64,000 nucleotides of DNA. Source: Ricinus communis. Its lineage: Eukaryota; Streptophyta; Magnoliopsida; Malpighiales; Euphorbiaceae. The stretch spans positions 18,909,001 to 18,973,000 of the forward strand of contig NC_063263.1 of assembly GCF_019578655.1 (NCBI RefSeq), read 5' to 3'. The translations under genes were made by a program, and so were the position numbers. Of this stretch, positions 28,330 through 41,166 are shown one piece after another. The notes under the pieces were generated by a model that worked only from the letters and a program-made list of their open reading frames with translations, was not told the origin of the DNA and ran no database searches. The stretch's first letter is position 1. Each line of letters opens with the position of its first letter.

Positions 28330-31300
28330 ATGGCGATCGAGGTTCCGTTCGGTGAATTAAACCCTAGAACCTGCACTGTTGTTGGAGGGCGAGGTTTTAT
28401 AGGAAGATCTCTTGTTTTTAACCTTCTTAAACTCGGTAATTGGATCGTTCGAGTCGTTGATTCCGCTCAGTCTTTGCAACTCGACCTTACTGACTCACTT
28501 GACTCCTCTCTTAACGACGCTATCTCCTCCGGCCGCGCTTCTTATCACTATATCGACGTTATTGACATTTCCGTTATCGCTAAAGGTAATTTTAAATTTT
28601 GTCTACGTTATTATTTTTATTTTTGTTTCAAGTCTTGTTTGGCTTCTATAATTTTGAATAAGTACTTAGTAAGACGAATGTTAAAACTGCAACCAAGAAT
28701 TAGGAGAGAGAAAAAGAATGAGTTTTGTATATTTTGGTGATTTTTAACATTTTGATTTCTTTTTATTCTTTGGATTTATTGTCATATACATTCTAGACTA
28801 GATATAGATAATGAAGAATATGATAGCCTTGTTTGGAAAGTAAATATGTAAGAATTCAATTCTATTTAAGTCCTAGAATTCAGTTCTTTCTACTTAAACA
28901 AAGAGCATTTTGAGAGAAATGAAATCATAATACAAGTGACATGATTTTTGTTTTTTACGTTTGGTCAAAGTGAAATGTCAAACTGCACTGGTGTCTTGTA
29001 TCCTTTATTAATTAAAACATAGAAAATAAAGTACATGAAATGAACTTCTTAAGCTTTTATCATGCGATGCTTTTATTTTTGCAATGTGAAAACTAGGCAA
29101 AGTATCTACATAAGGCCTCCATTGAGTAGAATTCTGTTTTCAGCAGCTAATTTTATGCATGAAAGAAAATGTGGTTAAAGGAACTATACGTGGAGCAATT
29201 AGGCATAAATTGATACCAATCCCTCAAACTTTGGTAACTTCAACTCCATTAACAACCACTTATGAATCTCTTTTCGGATTACGCCCGTTATCTCAAGTTC
29301 TGGATCGAACTAATCCATTGACACAAATAGTTCATGGGAGAAAACCAAGTTCTTTGGGTCCTGGAGGATTAACAGGGTGAACTGCTAGTTTCCAGATACG
29401 AGATATCCACCCTAGTCACTATGGGCGGATTGACAAAGATCCAGAAGAGTTATTTTGTGGGTTTTTTGGGGGAAACTGCTTCCTTGGTTAGAGGCTCTTT
29501 ATCACAAAAAAGGTCATTTCATGAAATGGCAGTCATTACAAAATTGACATACTATCATCATTCATCATGTTTCTTGCTCCTTATTGGATTTGTGGGTTGG
29601 TCTGTTTTTAGTTACTTATAGAGTGAACAGGATCACTGAACTTCTGCATGCATAATTGTCTTAGCAAGTAATCAAATGCAGAGATGCTATGGAAAGTGTG
29701 GTTATATTATATAGTTTTGGAGAATTAATAGGTTTGAGTTACACTTCTTATTTAAACATTTAGTTGCTTCCTAAGTTTGTGAAGACATTTAGTGTGGAAA
29801 TCAGAAGACCTTACCAGTTTTCTGTTTTGCTACTTATTAACCTTGAAGTCCCTATATAAGTTTATAGCACTAGTAATAACCTTGCTGCATTTTATATATT
29901 CATTGTTAGCCTTTTCACATGCTGCAACTTTTTTGAAATGATTCATTTTGGGTCGCGTTGTTCTTAAAGCATCAGAATTGGTTACTTCTTGAAGGTCTAA
30001 ATATTTTTTTTCCCTGAAACAAACTTTTATCTGTTTGTATTTAGGATTTGAATTTTGGCTAGTTAGTTGCTGACTTTAGTCATGGTAATATGAAATTAAC
30101 TACCATTGGTAAAAGAGATGTGAATCAATAAGGTGTGATATTAACAGTTTATTGTATATGCCTTTGCAGCTATTGAAGGTTCATCTGTTGTGTTTTATAT
30201 GGAAGCTACCGATTTATGGACTCATGATTTCTATTACTGCTACAGAAATGTAGTTCAAGGTAATGGTACATTATTGTACTAAATTAGTGGGGTTGCTGCC
30301 ATACTGAAACATCCTGCTTGCTCTATTTCATTTTCATCAGGTGCTAAAAACGTCATCGATGCTTGTCGACAGTGTAAAGTTCGAAAGCTGATATATAACA
30401 GTTCTGCTGATGTCATTTTTGATGGTTCACATGATATATGCAACGGAGATGAGTCCTTACCCTGCCATTGGAGAGTATGTATTACTTGAGCACTATCCTT
30501 TATGTTTTTAGTTGATTATATACTCATCCTGCTTAATTTATGTCGTGATACAGTTTGAGGACATGCTAAATGACCTTAAGGCTCATGCAGAAGCATTAGT
30601 CCTGTTTGCTAACAATATTGACGGCCTTTTGACATGTGCACTTCGTCCTAGCAATGTCTTTGGACCTGGAGATACACAACTCCTGCCATTCTTGATAAGT
30701 TTAGCAAAATCTGGCTGTGCAAAGGTTTGAGAGCTATTTATGCAGATCATCTTCTGTTGCTTCATTTACTATGTTAATATGTGAACTTGTTATAAACATG
30801 ATTGTTTTTTTTTTTTGTTCCAATACACTGTTCCTTCATATGCTATAACTATTTACCTCATTGCAAGATGATATATCTTGAAAAGATGCTTTGTATTTTG
30901 CCCTTCCATTTTCAGTTATGCTATTTCATACACAAACTGAACTCCTAAATCATCGATTGTGGTTGTCTAATTCTTCTGAAGTAACAGTGTTTCTCATTTC
31001 AGTTTATTATAGGAAGTGGTGAAAACATGTCCGACTTTACCTATGTTGAGAATGTTGCTCATGCCCACATCTGTGCAGCAGAAGCCTTAGATTCTCAGAT
31101 GGTCTGTGTTGCTGGAAAGGTACTCCAATATTTTTGGCATCCTGCAAAGAGCTCTAACTATTTGTTTGACTGCAGTCCCACGAGATATTACCTTGTTCCT
31201 GATCTATTGCAGGCATTCTTCATCACTAATCTCGAGCCCATGAAGTTCTGGGAATTTGCATCATTAATAGTAGAAGCCTTGTCTTATCAAAGGTAAAGTA

Positions 31301-34300
31301 AGCATCTTGAGTTATTAAGCTCTTAAGGCTGGACAGAAGTTGTAGAAAGTGTATTATAAACATTTTTTGGACAAAATAACTGAACTTTGCCTTTATTTTT
31401 GTATCAAGCATGATAGAAAGCCAAAGCATAAAGGAAAAGGATAACACGGGGTAAAGGGAAAAGAAAAGCAAATAATAATATTATGGGCATGCATGATGTA
31501 AAAAAGATGATGCTCTTCATTTGAGCATGACCTTCTCATTGTGTGTAATGTGCCAAATGTGTGCCAATTGTGTCAAATCTTCATAGAGATGGGATAGAGA
31601 ATGTGATGATACCTTATTGATTTGACTCATTTCATATCACTATGTTTGCTATATGGTGTTCTCTTATAGTTTTCTTTTTCTTTTTAAATTATTATTATTA
31701 TAATTAGAGAGTGATATTTTCTTATTTTTCTATTCAGACCTTTGATAAAACTTCCAGCCCAGATGGTGTGGTATGTCCTTTTGTTTATCAAATGGATGCA
31801 CGAAAAGCTGGGCTTCAGTAAATATAATCATTCTATGTCAGCTTATTTCTTTCGTTTAGCTTCACACACGAGGACTTTTAACTGCATTGCAGCTCAAAAA
31901 TACATTGGATACTCACCAGTTGTCTCTCTGGATGTAAGTTTTTCTTAACTCTGTTCTTTCACGATCATACCTTTTCCTGCGATGTGTGTGCAGACCATTG
32001 ACGTTTTCTTGCATGTGTTTTTTGTTCTTTTTCTAGTTTCTATGTAGCCTCTAATTTTTGGATGCTATTGGTGTTATGACATATTGTTGATTTTGATTTG
32101 CTGAATGCGTAGTTTTCTTTTTGTCTATATGATTGTAGCTTTATATTGTTTACGGACTTCACCAAGCTAATATGCTTGAATGATTCAGATAGTATTTAAC
32201 TGGAATGCCAGGATTTTCCAGGACATTTAAAACCTGTCTGTGCTAGTTCTAGTTGAGTACTTGTTTTCTATAATTTAATTCGTGTAAGTGGATCTGTTAA
32301 TTCATAATTTCTCTTCCATTTGTGTTGATTGTTGAACGTACAGGATGGCATTGCATTAACCATTGAAGCTTACTCAAATTTGGTTAAGGACACATCTTTC
32401 ATGAGATGTCCTAATTTTGAAGAAGAATCAAAGGTTGATAAGCTACTAGGTGGTGGGAAAGGTTGGAGTCTTATTTTGTTGTATACTTCTTAAAGTTTAT
32501 GCAATTACACTTCTATTGCATTCTACAGCTGCTTTCTGCTTCTACCAGTTCAAGTTTAAATTGTGAAGAAGCATTTAGACACAGAACCTTATTGATAAAG
32601 CCTTAGACTGATGGCTTTTATGCTTTTAATTTGTTTCTGGGTGTATGGTTTTTCATGCAGATTTTGATCTTCCCCTGAACTTTAATTTTTGCCTATAAAG
32701 GTTGGAGCTAGATTTCATTTCAATTGGCATGGCTATGGTTGCCCTTGCTATAAAAAACCTATCTGGGTTGGTCTATTCTCAGCTGAAAACACACTGTTTT
32801 CCACCAGCATTATCATACTCGCAAATTTTAGTTCAATCATCTTGTGATGCGTCCTAAAATTCGTATATAAACAGCTATGCAGTACAAGATTCTTAATTAA
32901 CCTTTCTTGTTGCAGTTGCGGACATATTGCTCTGGAGAGATGAGAAGAAAACATTCACATATTTCCTCATATTTGCGGTCCTGTTTTACTGGTTTTTACT
33001 TTCTGGAAGAACTTTTACATCATCTGCTGCCAGACTCCTGCTGTTAAGCGTCACCGTTCTGTATGGATATGGCTTTCTACCACTAAAGATGTAAGTATTA
33101 TTTCTGCTTATGATAGCTTAACATTTTTGGGATATGTGGGATGAAACCAGATATTCCAAATTATTATTTCTGCTTATGATAGCTTAACATTTTTGGGATA
33201 TGTGGCATGAAAGCACATATTCCATTTCTTCTTTCAGTCTTTTCTCCTTATGGTTTTATTTTTTGTTAAAAGGTATTAAAAAAATCTATCTTAAACCACA
33301 AATTTGAACTTTGTCAACATAAGAAGTTGTCAGATTTCATGATATGGAATCTGTCAATATAAACCTAGGAGCCTCCCCTACTTGTGATTAACTTCACTGG
33401 AGCCCAAGGGCAGTGAGAAATAGGCAAGGGTGTAGAGCGTTCTCATTTGGAGTGGAAATAGGAATCCATATAGCTGATCACGATTAATTGGAGAGGCTTA
33501 GTTGAGTTGATTTTATCCTTCGATGTTGTTGTTTCTTTGCAAAGCTAATTTCATGCCATAGAACTATTCACAAACACCTCAATTTATTTAATTGTTGGTA
33601 AAGGCGCGCCTCAAAGCCTTGGAGGCGGGCAACTTCACTGATACATGCGCCGTAGAGGAGTTCGTGAGGTGTGAAAAGGTGTGCCTCGTTAATATTATAT
33701 CCAGAAAAAATATTTGTTTTTGACTTCTGATTGAAATTGGGTTGTTGACGGTAAATAAAAATAAGATGTACAATAAGCCCATCGATACCTAATTGCTCCA
33801 AGAAATGAAATGAAGGTTCAAGGGTTTCCACAAGTTTAAAAAAAAGAATGGGAAATAATAACAGCTTATGTCGTTTGTCAAAAGAAAAATGTTTGATGTC
33901 AGGTTTATGATTTCTTTCATGTCTTGTTTTACGAGTCTCATCAGCCTAATGAAATTTTCTTTTTTCTTTTGCGCCTCACTTTGGTAAGGGATAGCTGTGC
34001 CTAGGCTCCAGGACCTCTTTGTGCCTTGATGTGCCTTTAACAACTATGGTTTATTTATTTCCCACCTTTCTGAAGATTGGAACACTTCACCAATCCTTCT
34101 ACAATCAATAATTTAGTAAAATTAATATATTATATTCTTAAGATAAAGGGCATTCCAAATATTAATGGTTTGGAGAGGCAGTTACTAGATGAAAACAATT
34201 AGTCCTAGTTCTAAATCTTGTGTCTTTAAATTGTCAATAAATGGTAAGAAAGTGTCAAGAGAAGAAGCGTATATCATGAGTAAACTAGGCAGTTTTACTT

Positions 34301-36019
34301 AGTAAAAGAAGAAACTAGTTAAATTGAGTGGTATTCAAATCAAATAATTCAGTAGTAGTATGATTTTTATAAGATGGAAAGGGGTAAAACATGTGTCGTC
34401 AAGCTGCATCTTTCTTATTTTTTCTTTTAAAAATTGGATTCGTAATAGAACGAATAATATATTAAATACTATTCTGGAGGTTACTTGTAAATAGGTAACA
34501 TTTTAAAGAAAAGCTTTTGACCTTAAAAAACTGAACATAGTTCTTTGTTATTTTGAGAAACAAAGACAGGAAAAGTAAGTAGTTCAGTTGTCAGGATGTT
34601 TTGAATCCTTAATTTTATTTAGCATTACTGTTCATGCAACAAGATTGTGCTTTAGGAATTCTTAGCTACTGCTTACAATTTGCTCTTGATTTCTTATTCT
34701 TTTAGATAATCAGATTTATATGTTGGGATTTACATGATGTGTGTTGATTGTTATACCTTTGGAACAGATCCGGCTTTACCATTCAGAGGATATCTTTGTC
34801 TTGGTTTGAAATTTCAGAAACAATGGTGAAAGATTCAGTGACATCCATAGCCTCTCTGTGGAATAGAGGGGTTCATAATATACGATTATTGGTCCAAGGG
34901 AAGGATTCCAATAGATTCTTGAAGGTATGGATTGTGATAGTGGTTATTTTACAGTGACTGAGTTTACCAATTCTTTTTCCCATGCTTCCTTTTACTTGGA
35001 TGCTCATGTCCTCTTCTTGCATGTACAATTAGGATATGGACTCCGTAGTTGCCTTTGTGATTCTTGATCTGGAAGTCTTTAAGTTTAACAATTAAATTGT
35101 GGGATCTGATATTTACTGGATCCAACGTTTTATGCGTGAGGACAGTAGAGTGAATGCTAAGTTCCCACCTATATCACTTCGTTATACTTCTTTAAAACGT
35201 TTTAGCCTAATATGGCTTTGTACAGCTGATTTATTAGCGGATTTAGAGAAACTATTGGAATTTGTAGTGGTCTTTGTTTGTGTACGCTTAATGTGGATTA
35301 AAGGTGGCCATGCAAAATTAAGTATTTCGGTTTTTGAAATTAGCAAATTGGCACACTTCGGCTGCACATTTTCTTTAGGGCCGCTCTAGGAACATCCATT
35401 GGATTTTCCGGATCTACCAACTAACTGAAGATCTGGTGTGCCCCCAGCAATAGCAATATATATACATTCCAAATACATATAGCTGCTTTTACGTGTTGCA
35501 CATGACAAATTATTTTGTCTAGAATGCATGTGAATATTTAATTCACACTAGTAAGGTAAGAAACACCTTTTTCTATACTTAATAGGATAGTTGTTTTTAT
35601 TTTTTATTTGGTCAGAATAAAACAGGAGTTCAATTTAGGCATATTCTTGTGGAATCTCTTCTTAAATTATTCTCATAACCATACAGGTTCTGTTCGTTCT
35701 CTATTCTATCAAGTTGATTCTGTTGCAATCATTTACTGTGGTGGCTGGTATAAGTAAGAGACCTTTGTTCTAAAATCTCAAATTTATAAGGTATTATCAA
35801 TTTATCGTCTTTAGTTTGACTTCATTGAAACTAAATGCAGCACTGGTCTTTGCTTTTACGGCCTTCTTTGTTTATGAGCAATATGAAGCAGAAGTTGATG
35901 GATTGATGAAGCTTCTGCTCAGTGGAATAGAGGAATCAAAGAGGTTATTGATGAGGAAACTTCCTGCTCCAGTGGCATCATTTCTACAAAACAAAGGAAT
36001 GCTGAACAAAGAGGATTGA
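28330..36019 (+). CDS. 3-beta-hydroxysteroid dehydrogenase/isomerase-like protein with C-terminal reticulon-like domain
   Basis: Twelve exons: 28330-28585, 30170-30259, 30341-30474, 30554-30724, 31003-31119, 31213-31292, 31738-31933, 32344-32461, 32916-33090, 34768-34924, 35687-35747 and 35841-36019. All phases agree, giving 577 residues. Residues about 13-25 carry the NAD(P)-binding motif VVGGRGFIG of an extended short-chain dehydrogenase, and the 3-beta-HSD signatures [16 protein letters not shown] and [15 protein letters not shown] are present. From about residue 387, [17 protein letters not shown] starts a reticulon-like region with two hydrophobic hairpins, expected to anchor the protein in the ER membrane. 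Family members with activity oxidise and decarboxylate 4-carboxysterols in sterol synthesis. Here the catalytic YxxxK position reads L165-N-D-L-K169, so the tyrosine is absent and sterol dehydrogenase activity is doubtful. It resembles Arabidopsis At2g33630/At2g43420 (recalled, not checked). Introns carry a plastid insert and a MITE. Confidence 0.93.
29159..29432 (+). pseudogene. rpoB: Plastid rpoB fragment inserted in the nucleus (NUPT)
   Basis: The frame contains [45 protein letters not shown] and LGPGGLTG, then a TGA at 29378-29380, then [17 protein letters not shown] in the same frame. This is the well-conserved middle of the chloroplast RNA polymerase beta subunit. The stop sits where the plastid gene is expected to have an arginine CGA, so a single C-to-T change explains it, and the R-to-Q change a little later is also a C-to-T type change on one strand. 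No ends of the gene are present. It lies in intron 1 of the HSD-like gene, in the same orientation, and should be spliced out. Confidence 0.9.
33097..33224. repeat. Tandem duplication, 66-bp unit, two copies
   Basis: A unit beginning ATTATTTCTGCTTATGATAG starts at 33097 and again at 33163; both end in ATATTCCA. Only a few differences separate the copies. It begins 6 bases after the donor of exon 9 of the HSD-like gene. Confidence 0.93.
33591..34049. mobile_element. hAT-like MITE inside intron 9 of the HSD-like gene
   Basis: The left end ATTGTTGGTAAAGGCGCGCC is matched by the reverse complement of the right end, ATAGTTGTTAAAGGCACATC. Both ends are rich in GGCGC/GCCTTGG-type motifs (GCGCCTCAAAGCC, GCGCCTCACTTTGG). 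The block is flanked by TTTATTTA at 33583-33590 and again at 34050-34057, consistent with the 8-bp target duplication of hAT elements, allowing for slippage of two bases at the right end. No transposase frame is present; minus-strand frames here are chance products. Host flank is A/T-rich, so the target-duplication match could be partly coincidental. Confidence 0.65.
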
Positions 36020-37224
36020 CCTGTTATGTGGAACGAGAAAAAGGTAGCTTGTAGCAGAATTGGAAGGATTTGAAGCCTTTTTTCCCAAGGTCAATTACGA
36101 AACCTCATATACGATCAGTTAGCACGATTAGCCTTGCCAGAATATGTAGAGAGATGTTCCCCAAGAAAAAGAAAGAGATGGGGTATGTTAGTATAACACA
36201 ACTTTCTTCCTTTTCTTTATTTTTCGTTAATTCTTTTTCCTTCTTTTGTAACACTGATTGCTAATATCTGAAACAATAGGGTTAGCTCGTAGATCGCAGG
36301 TGCCGATTAACACAGAGCAGAGTATCTTAGACAAAGTGTCAAAATATAAACTAGCTAGCCTACAATAGGATAAAACTCATTCACTAACTCTGATTTTGAA
36401 TTACTGCAACTTGATACGTTCTCTAACAATTGTTGCCTGATTTAGGCTAGTGTAGCTCAATTTGCACCTGCCATACTTCCTTTTTCTTTTTCCTGATTTC
36501 TTCTCACATTCTATTGTAAAAAAACCAATTCTACGCCACAGGTGTTGCGCTTGCATGATTTTTGCTCTTCTAGTGCTAGATGACAGACGGATAAAGAAAT
36601 ATTTATTTGGATATCTGTAAATAGATGTAATGCTATTAAATGTTGAGATGATGGAAAAGGATACAGAAATAGTGATAGAAAAATGCTGATAAGCAGTTTG
36701 TGTCTATTTTACCAGCTTAAACACATGTAGGAGTAGAGTGCTTTCTTTATATTTAATTTATAATAATATAAGAGACTTGCATTTGCATCCTAGTGATATC
36801 CCTATTATATCTGTATTATATTATGATCCAAGTCTAAGTCTTTATTCTATTCCATATTTTATTTCTATATTCTATATATTTATATATTATATATATATTC
36901 ATTTATATAACATAGAAAGATCGTTTATCCATTCTGAATTCAAAAATGGCTGGATTCTTGATTCAATTGATAATTTTTTTTTTCCATTACTTTTTTTTTT
37001 ATTTGATATTTATTTTATTAATATCCCTTTTCTTTGGTAATGGAATGCATAGAATATATTAAAAATAAAAAAATTTCAGTGCTCAATTTGAATGAGATAG
37101 ATTGTTTCAAATTTCCTTTTTTCGTCTCCATGTCGCTGATCACATTGCGGGCTAGAAATAGTGAGCAGAGCGGTCATTGCTACTCTGAATTAAATTAAAC
37201 TGGCTATTTTTATTTTCTTTTTGT

Positions 37225-37262
<38 letters not shown>

Positions 37263-39424
37263 CAACTGTTAAATTACTTCCACATAGTATATATTAATTT
37301 GATTTGGTTATATGTTTTATAATATTTCCTTATTCAGTTTTTGTTATCTGTAATAAACATAATGGGTAACAGTTGTTCAGTTCTATTTGTATTTAGATTT
37401 TTCATTTTCTATGAATTTCACACTATGTTGTCAACCAAAGCTAGTGCCATCGAACAGAATGGAGTCAATGCAGTTAAGCTTGAACTTGCCAAAAAAAAAA
37501 ATTCAAAATGTATAACTCGACTTGATTTGATTAAATTTTACTTTTTTTTACCTCCAACTTGACTCTATTTCGGATCTGTTTTAGAATTTCGGGTTTCTAA
37601 ATCCTTATAGAGTTCTCTTAGAATTTCTTTCAGACTCTCTATTTCATACTAAAAAGAAAAGAGAAAAGAGTTCAATTATCTCTCACTTTTATATATTCAA
37701 TTCAGTATTAATATTTTCTTTTCTATCTTATCTTTGTGTGGAAATAAGTGTAATAAATTTACAAATATCTGCAGAAGGACAATTTAGTCTAATTTAGCGA
37801 TTTTTATAATCACGTCTACTAAATGTTTTCTTAATCTAAATGAATTATTAAAAATATAGTTAATATGCAATGGAGGAAGTAATTTTTATAGATTTCATTA
37901 TTTCATTGATTCAGTTAAAGTATATGAATTTCTTTTTTTCTTTTCACTGAATTTTTCATCTAAATTTACTATAACGCTTGTAATAATTATGATGAAGATC
38001 TTATTGTATTTCGAAAGCTCCTAATATTGGTTCTAATAAATTTTGATTTATTGCTTTCTCAGCACTTCCGTTTTAAAATAAAAAAGGATTTCATGTAATA
38101 AATTTTTAATTTTAAATTAAAAGTTTTAAATTTATATAATTGGGATAAAGTTAAATGTATAAAAATTATAAAATTTTATTAAACTCACAAATTACTTAAA
38201 GTCGAATATAATAATATTTATGTTCTGGTTAATTGTATTCAAACTACTCGAGTGGAATTGAAGTCGATCGTAGTAAAGTGGCAATCAAGTATTTCATAAT
38301 TAGTGCTCTAGATAGTGGAGAACTTCTTTTAAAGGTTTTTCTTAGTTATTCTCTTCTTTTTGTCTCTTAGCAGAAAAAATTTAAATTTTCTATTTTTAAA
38401 TTTTAACTCGGTCATTAATATTTACTTCAACTCAAAATAAGTACATGTTTGAGCATCATTGACCAACTCTTTATCAATTTTGATTTATTTCAATATGAAC
38501 AACAATTCAACATCAACAGATTGGATTGACTAGAATAAGAATATTCAAAGTACAAAATAAAGAAATATATATTATGAAAATATTAATGAAAAACTTGAGA
38601 TTATGCATTCTATGATGCTGAAAAGACTAAGAGCTTATGATTATCTGTATGGAGCCCTAAATATGGTTGCGTCCGCGGTGACAGTGAACAGCATCGAGGG
38701 TTGGCAGCAGTGAGCAAAGTCCTCTATATATGAGAATTCAGTATGTCTTATTTAGTTCTTTGGAAGGGTTTTATAGTTTTTTGGGCTGCATATAATTTCT
38801 AGACCTTTAACTTTATTAACTTGAGTTTGTTTGATTAGACAGCGTATTAGTTTGCTTTATAAAGCCATTTGTGTATTTGTCTTTTGAGACTAACAAATTC
38901 TCACCTCTCCTTGTAACTATAGCTGTTTCAGCATCTATGAAACTTAAAAACTATCTATTGACCAAAAAAAAAAAAAGTAATTAATTCTCGAATAAATGAT
39001 ACAAAGTAGGTTCATACGAAACTAATATTGACTATTATCAGATCCATGGGTCAAACGTCTTAACTCCGTAAGCTAAGAGTACTAGTAAATCCTGCACACG
39101 AATCTAAATTATTTTCACAACCATAAAAATTCAACCATCATCACTTTAATCGGTCATTATTATTATGTTGTTTGTGTTTTATAAAATAGATTTAAGAGTT
39201 AATAATTTCTAATTTTTATTATTTGACTGTCATATTATTGTTGAAAAAGTCATTAATTTAATGAGACTGATTTAACAGTTAAATGATAATATTATGAGTT
39301 GTTAACATTTATATCTATGCTACTTAGTCATCGCATCTATACAATTCTTAAGGCCTTTACTGATTGAAAGAGAGGAATCTACTAAAAGAAAAAAGCGAAA
39401 AGAAAATCTAGGCGAGTATATATC
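36020..39424. other. Intergenic region between the HSD-like gene and the mTERF cluster
   Basis: The first 700 bases include likely 3'UTR of the HSD-like gene. Further right the DNA is AT-rich with a (TA)n at 37227-37257 and several A/T runs. The frame at 36738-37040 is low complexity. No gene, tRNA or rRNA was recognised. A stretch at about 38,640-38,980 of better composition ends in an A13 run (38964-38976) and could be the tail of a retroposon, but no reverse transcriptase motif is visible. Confidence 0.6.
37227..37257. repeat. (TA)n microsatellite
   Basis: About 15 uninterrupted TA units, directly visible. Confidence 0.95.
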
Positions 39425-40630
39425 ATGATGTTTGGTTTTTCATGTTCAAGATTAGCTTTAAGGAAGTGTTATAATGCTCCCATTTTACTCCCAAATGCTC
39501 AATTGGGTATTCTTGGTCTTGACTCATTACTGTCAATCAGATATTTCTCATTAGAAAATTTCAGTGCAGAGTCATTTACAGTGTCATATCTCATAAATTC
39601 ATGTGGTTTGACACCAAATTCTGCTGAAACTGTTTCTAAGAAAGTAAGCCTCGAATCCCCATAAAGACCAGATTCAGTACTTACACTTCTTAAGAATCAT
39701 GGATTCACCAAAACCCGTATCTCTAAAATTGTTAGGCAACGGCCGCAAGTCCTATTAGCCCCACCAGAAAAGCCACTTTTGCCAAAGATTGAATTTTTAC
39801 GTTCTGTAGGAGTTTCAAATTCTGACCTTTCTGTAATTGTTCCTAGGAATCCAGAAATGTTGCTTCGAAGCTTAGATAGTATCTTATACCACGTTATGAT
39901 ATCCTTAAGAGTGCACTTGTTTCTGATGACAAAGTAATCAAAGACTTTGAAACACATGTCAGTATTATCTATGCAATTGCTGGTGAAGAATTTTAATGTC
40001 AATTTATCACACTTAAGAGGGATTGGTGTCTCTCGATCTTCTATTGATGTGTTGGTCACCAATCATCCCTCTGTTATGTGCCTATAAGTTGATAAGTTTG
40101 CTGAAATGGTTAAGAAGGTCATGGATATGGGATTTGAACCCTCAAAGATTACATTTATCAGGGCACTTTTTTTCCAAATGACACAGGAAACATGGGAACG
40201 CAAAGTGGAGGTTTATAGGAAGTGGGGTTTCTCTGCAGATGAGAATTTGTCGATCTTCAGAAAGAATCCCACATTTATGATCAGGTCGGAGGTGAAAGTA
40301 ATACGTATATTGAATTTTCTTGTTTGCAAGATGGGTTGGCAGATTGCTGATGTTGTTAGCGTTCCTGTCGTTCTTACTTGTAGTTTGGAGATGAGGATTA
40401 TACCTAGATGTTTAGCTTTTAGAATTCTGCTTTCGAAGAGTCTAATTAAGGCAGATATCGGTTTATCCTCAGTGTTGATGCCTTCTGATGAACACTTCCT
40501 GGAGTGGTTTGTCATCAAGCATCAAGAACGGGTACCTCAATTACTGGATCTGTTTCAGAGAAAAATCAATCTTGAAGAGCTAGACAGCTTTGATGAGAAG
40601 TCTTGGATTCTGGGTCATGCAGGTTTATAG
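39425..40630 (+). pseudogene. Full-length but disrupted mTERF family gene
   Basis: The whole stretch aligns with the intact gene at 42104-43279, in the same order and without introns. It starts with MMFGFSCSRLALRK and carries the leader motif RYFSLEN. Four lesions are visible. A TAA at 39662-39664 replaces the glutamate of the TPEKP motif. A one-base deletion near 39879 and a one-base insertion near 39940 shift the frame and then restore it. A TAA at 40085-40087 follows VMCL. The last 175 residues (40106-40630) remain open and well preserved, with KVEVYRKWGFSADE and LLDLFQRKINLEELDSFDEKSW. mTERF proteins are organelle helical-repeat nucleic-acid binders. This copy should not make a full protein; a short C-terminal product is possible but not supported. 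Confidence 0.88.
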
Positions 40631-40737
40631 TTGATGATGCTTTCTAATTGGTGGCCTTAATTTCTTAGGTTAAATTGTTAACTTTGAATGAATCAACTTT
40701 GTTAAGTAACTTTTGCTTCTTTCTTCTTTATATCATA

Positions 40738-40941
40738 ATGTTTGGATGTTTCTGTACAAGATTTACTAGGAACATGACTACTTCTCTGTCTTGTACAATT
40801 AGATGCTTTTGGACTAAAAATTCAAACATTAAGCAGTCATCCGCAGTTTTCATATTTGATAAAGCAATGCGGGGGTTTACTTCAAAAACTGTTGAATCAG
40901 TCTATCTATCTCTAAGTGGGTACATTTTAGTAACACCTTAG
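40738..40941 (+). pseudogene. Short N-terminal remnant of a third mTERF copy
   Basis: After an ATG at 40738 the frame reads MFGCFCTRFTRNMTTSLS, then a degraded leader, then GFTSKTVESVYLSLSGYI and TAG at 40939-40941. The DNA matches the first 200 bases of the intact gene at 42104 (TCTCTAAGTGGGTACATTTT is shared with that gene's LSKWVHF region), but in a shifted frame. Homology stops abruptly after this, at AT-rich DNA. It is too short to be functional and is best read as the truncated end of a tandem duplicate. Confidence 0.8.
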
Positions 40942-41108
40942 CCTGCATTTGCCCTATCACATTGCATCTTTAACATTTTAAAAATTATATTTTTTCATCG
41001 CTCTATTTTATAAGTTTATACTAAAATAGTTATCATTCCGTTAAAATTTCTATCGAGCAATCGTTAACTAGATTTAGATTTGTACTATTTGCCTCTTAAT
41101 TTTTTATG

Positions 41109-41166
<58 letters not shown>

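Noticed and set aside
36738..37190. AT-rich stretch with wording faintly like a plastid spacer
   Set aside because: No plastid gene segment could be recognised; similarity may be only shared AT bias.
38640..38980. Stretch of balanced composition ending in an A13 run, like a LINE or SINE tail
   Set aside because: No reverse transcriptase, RNA polymerase III box or target duplication could be identified.
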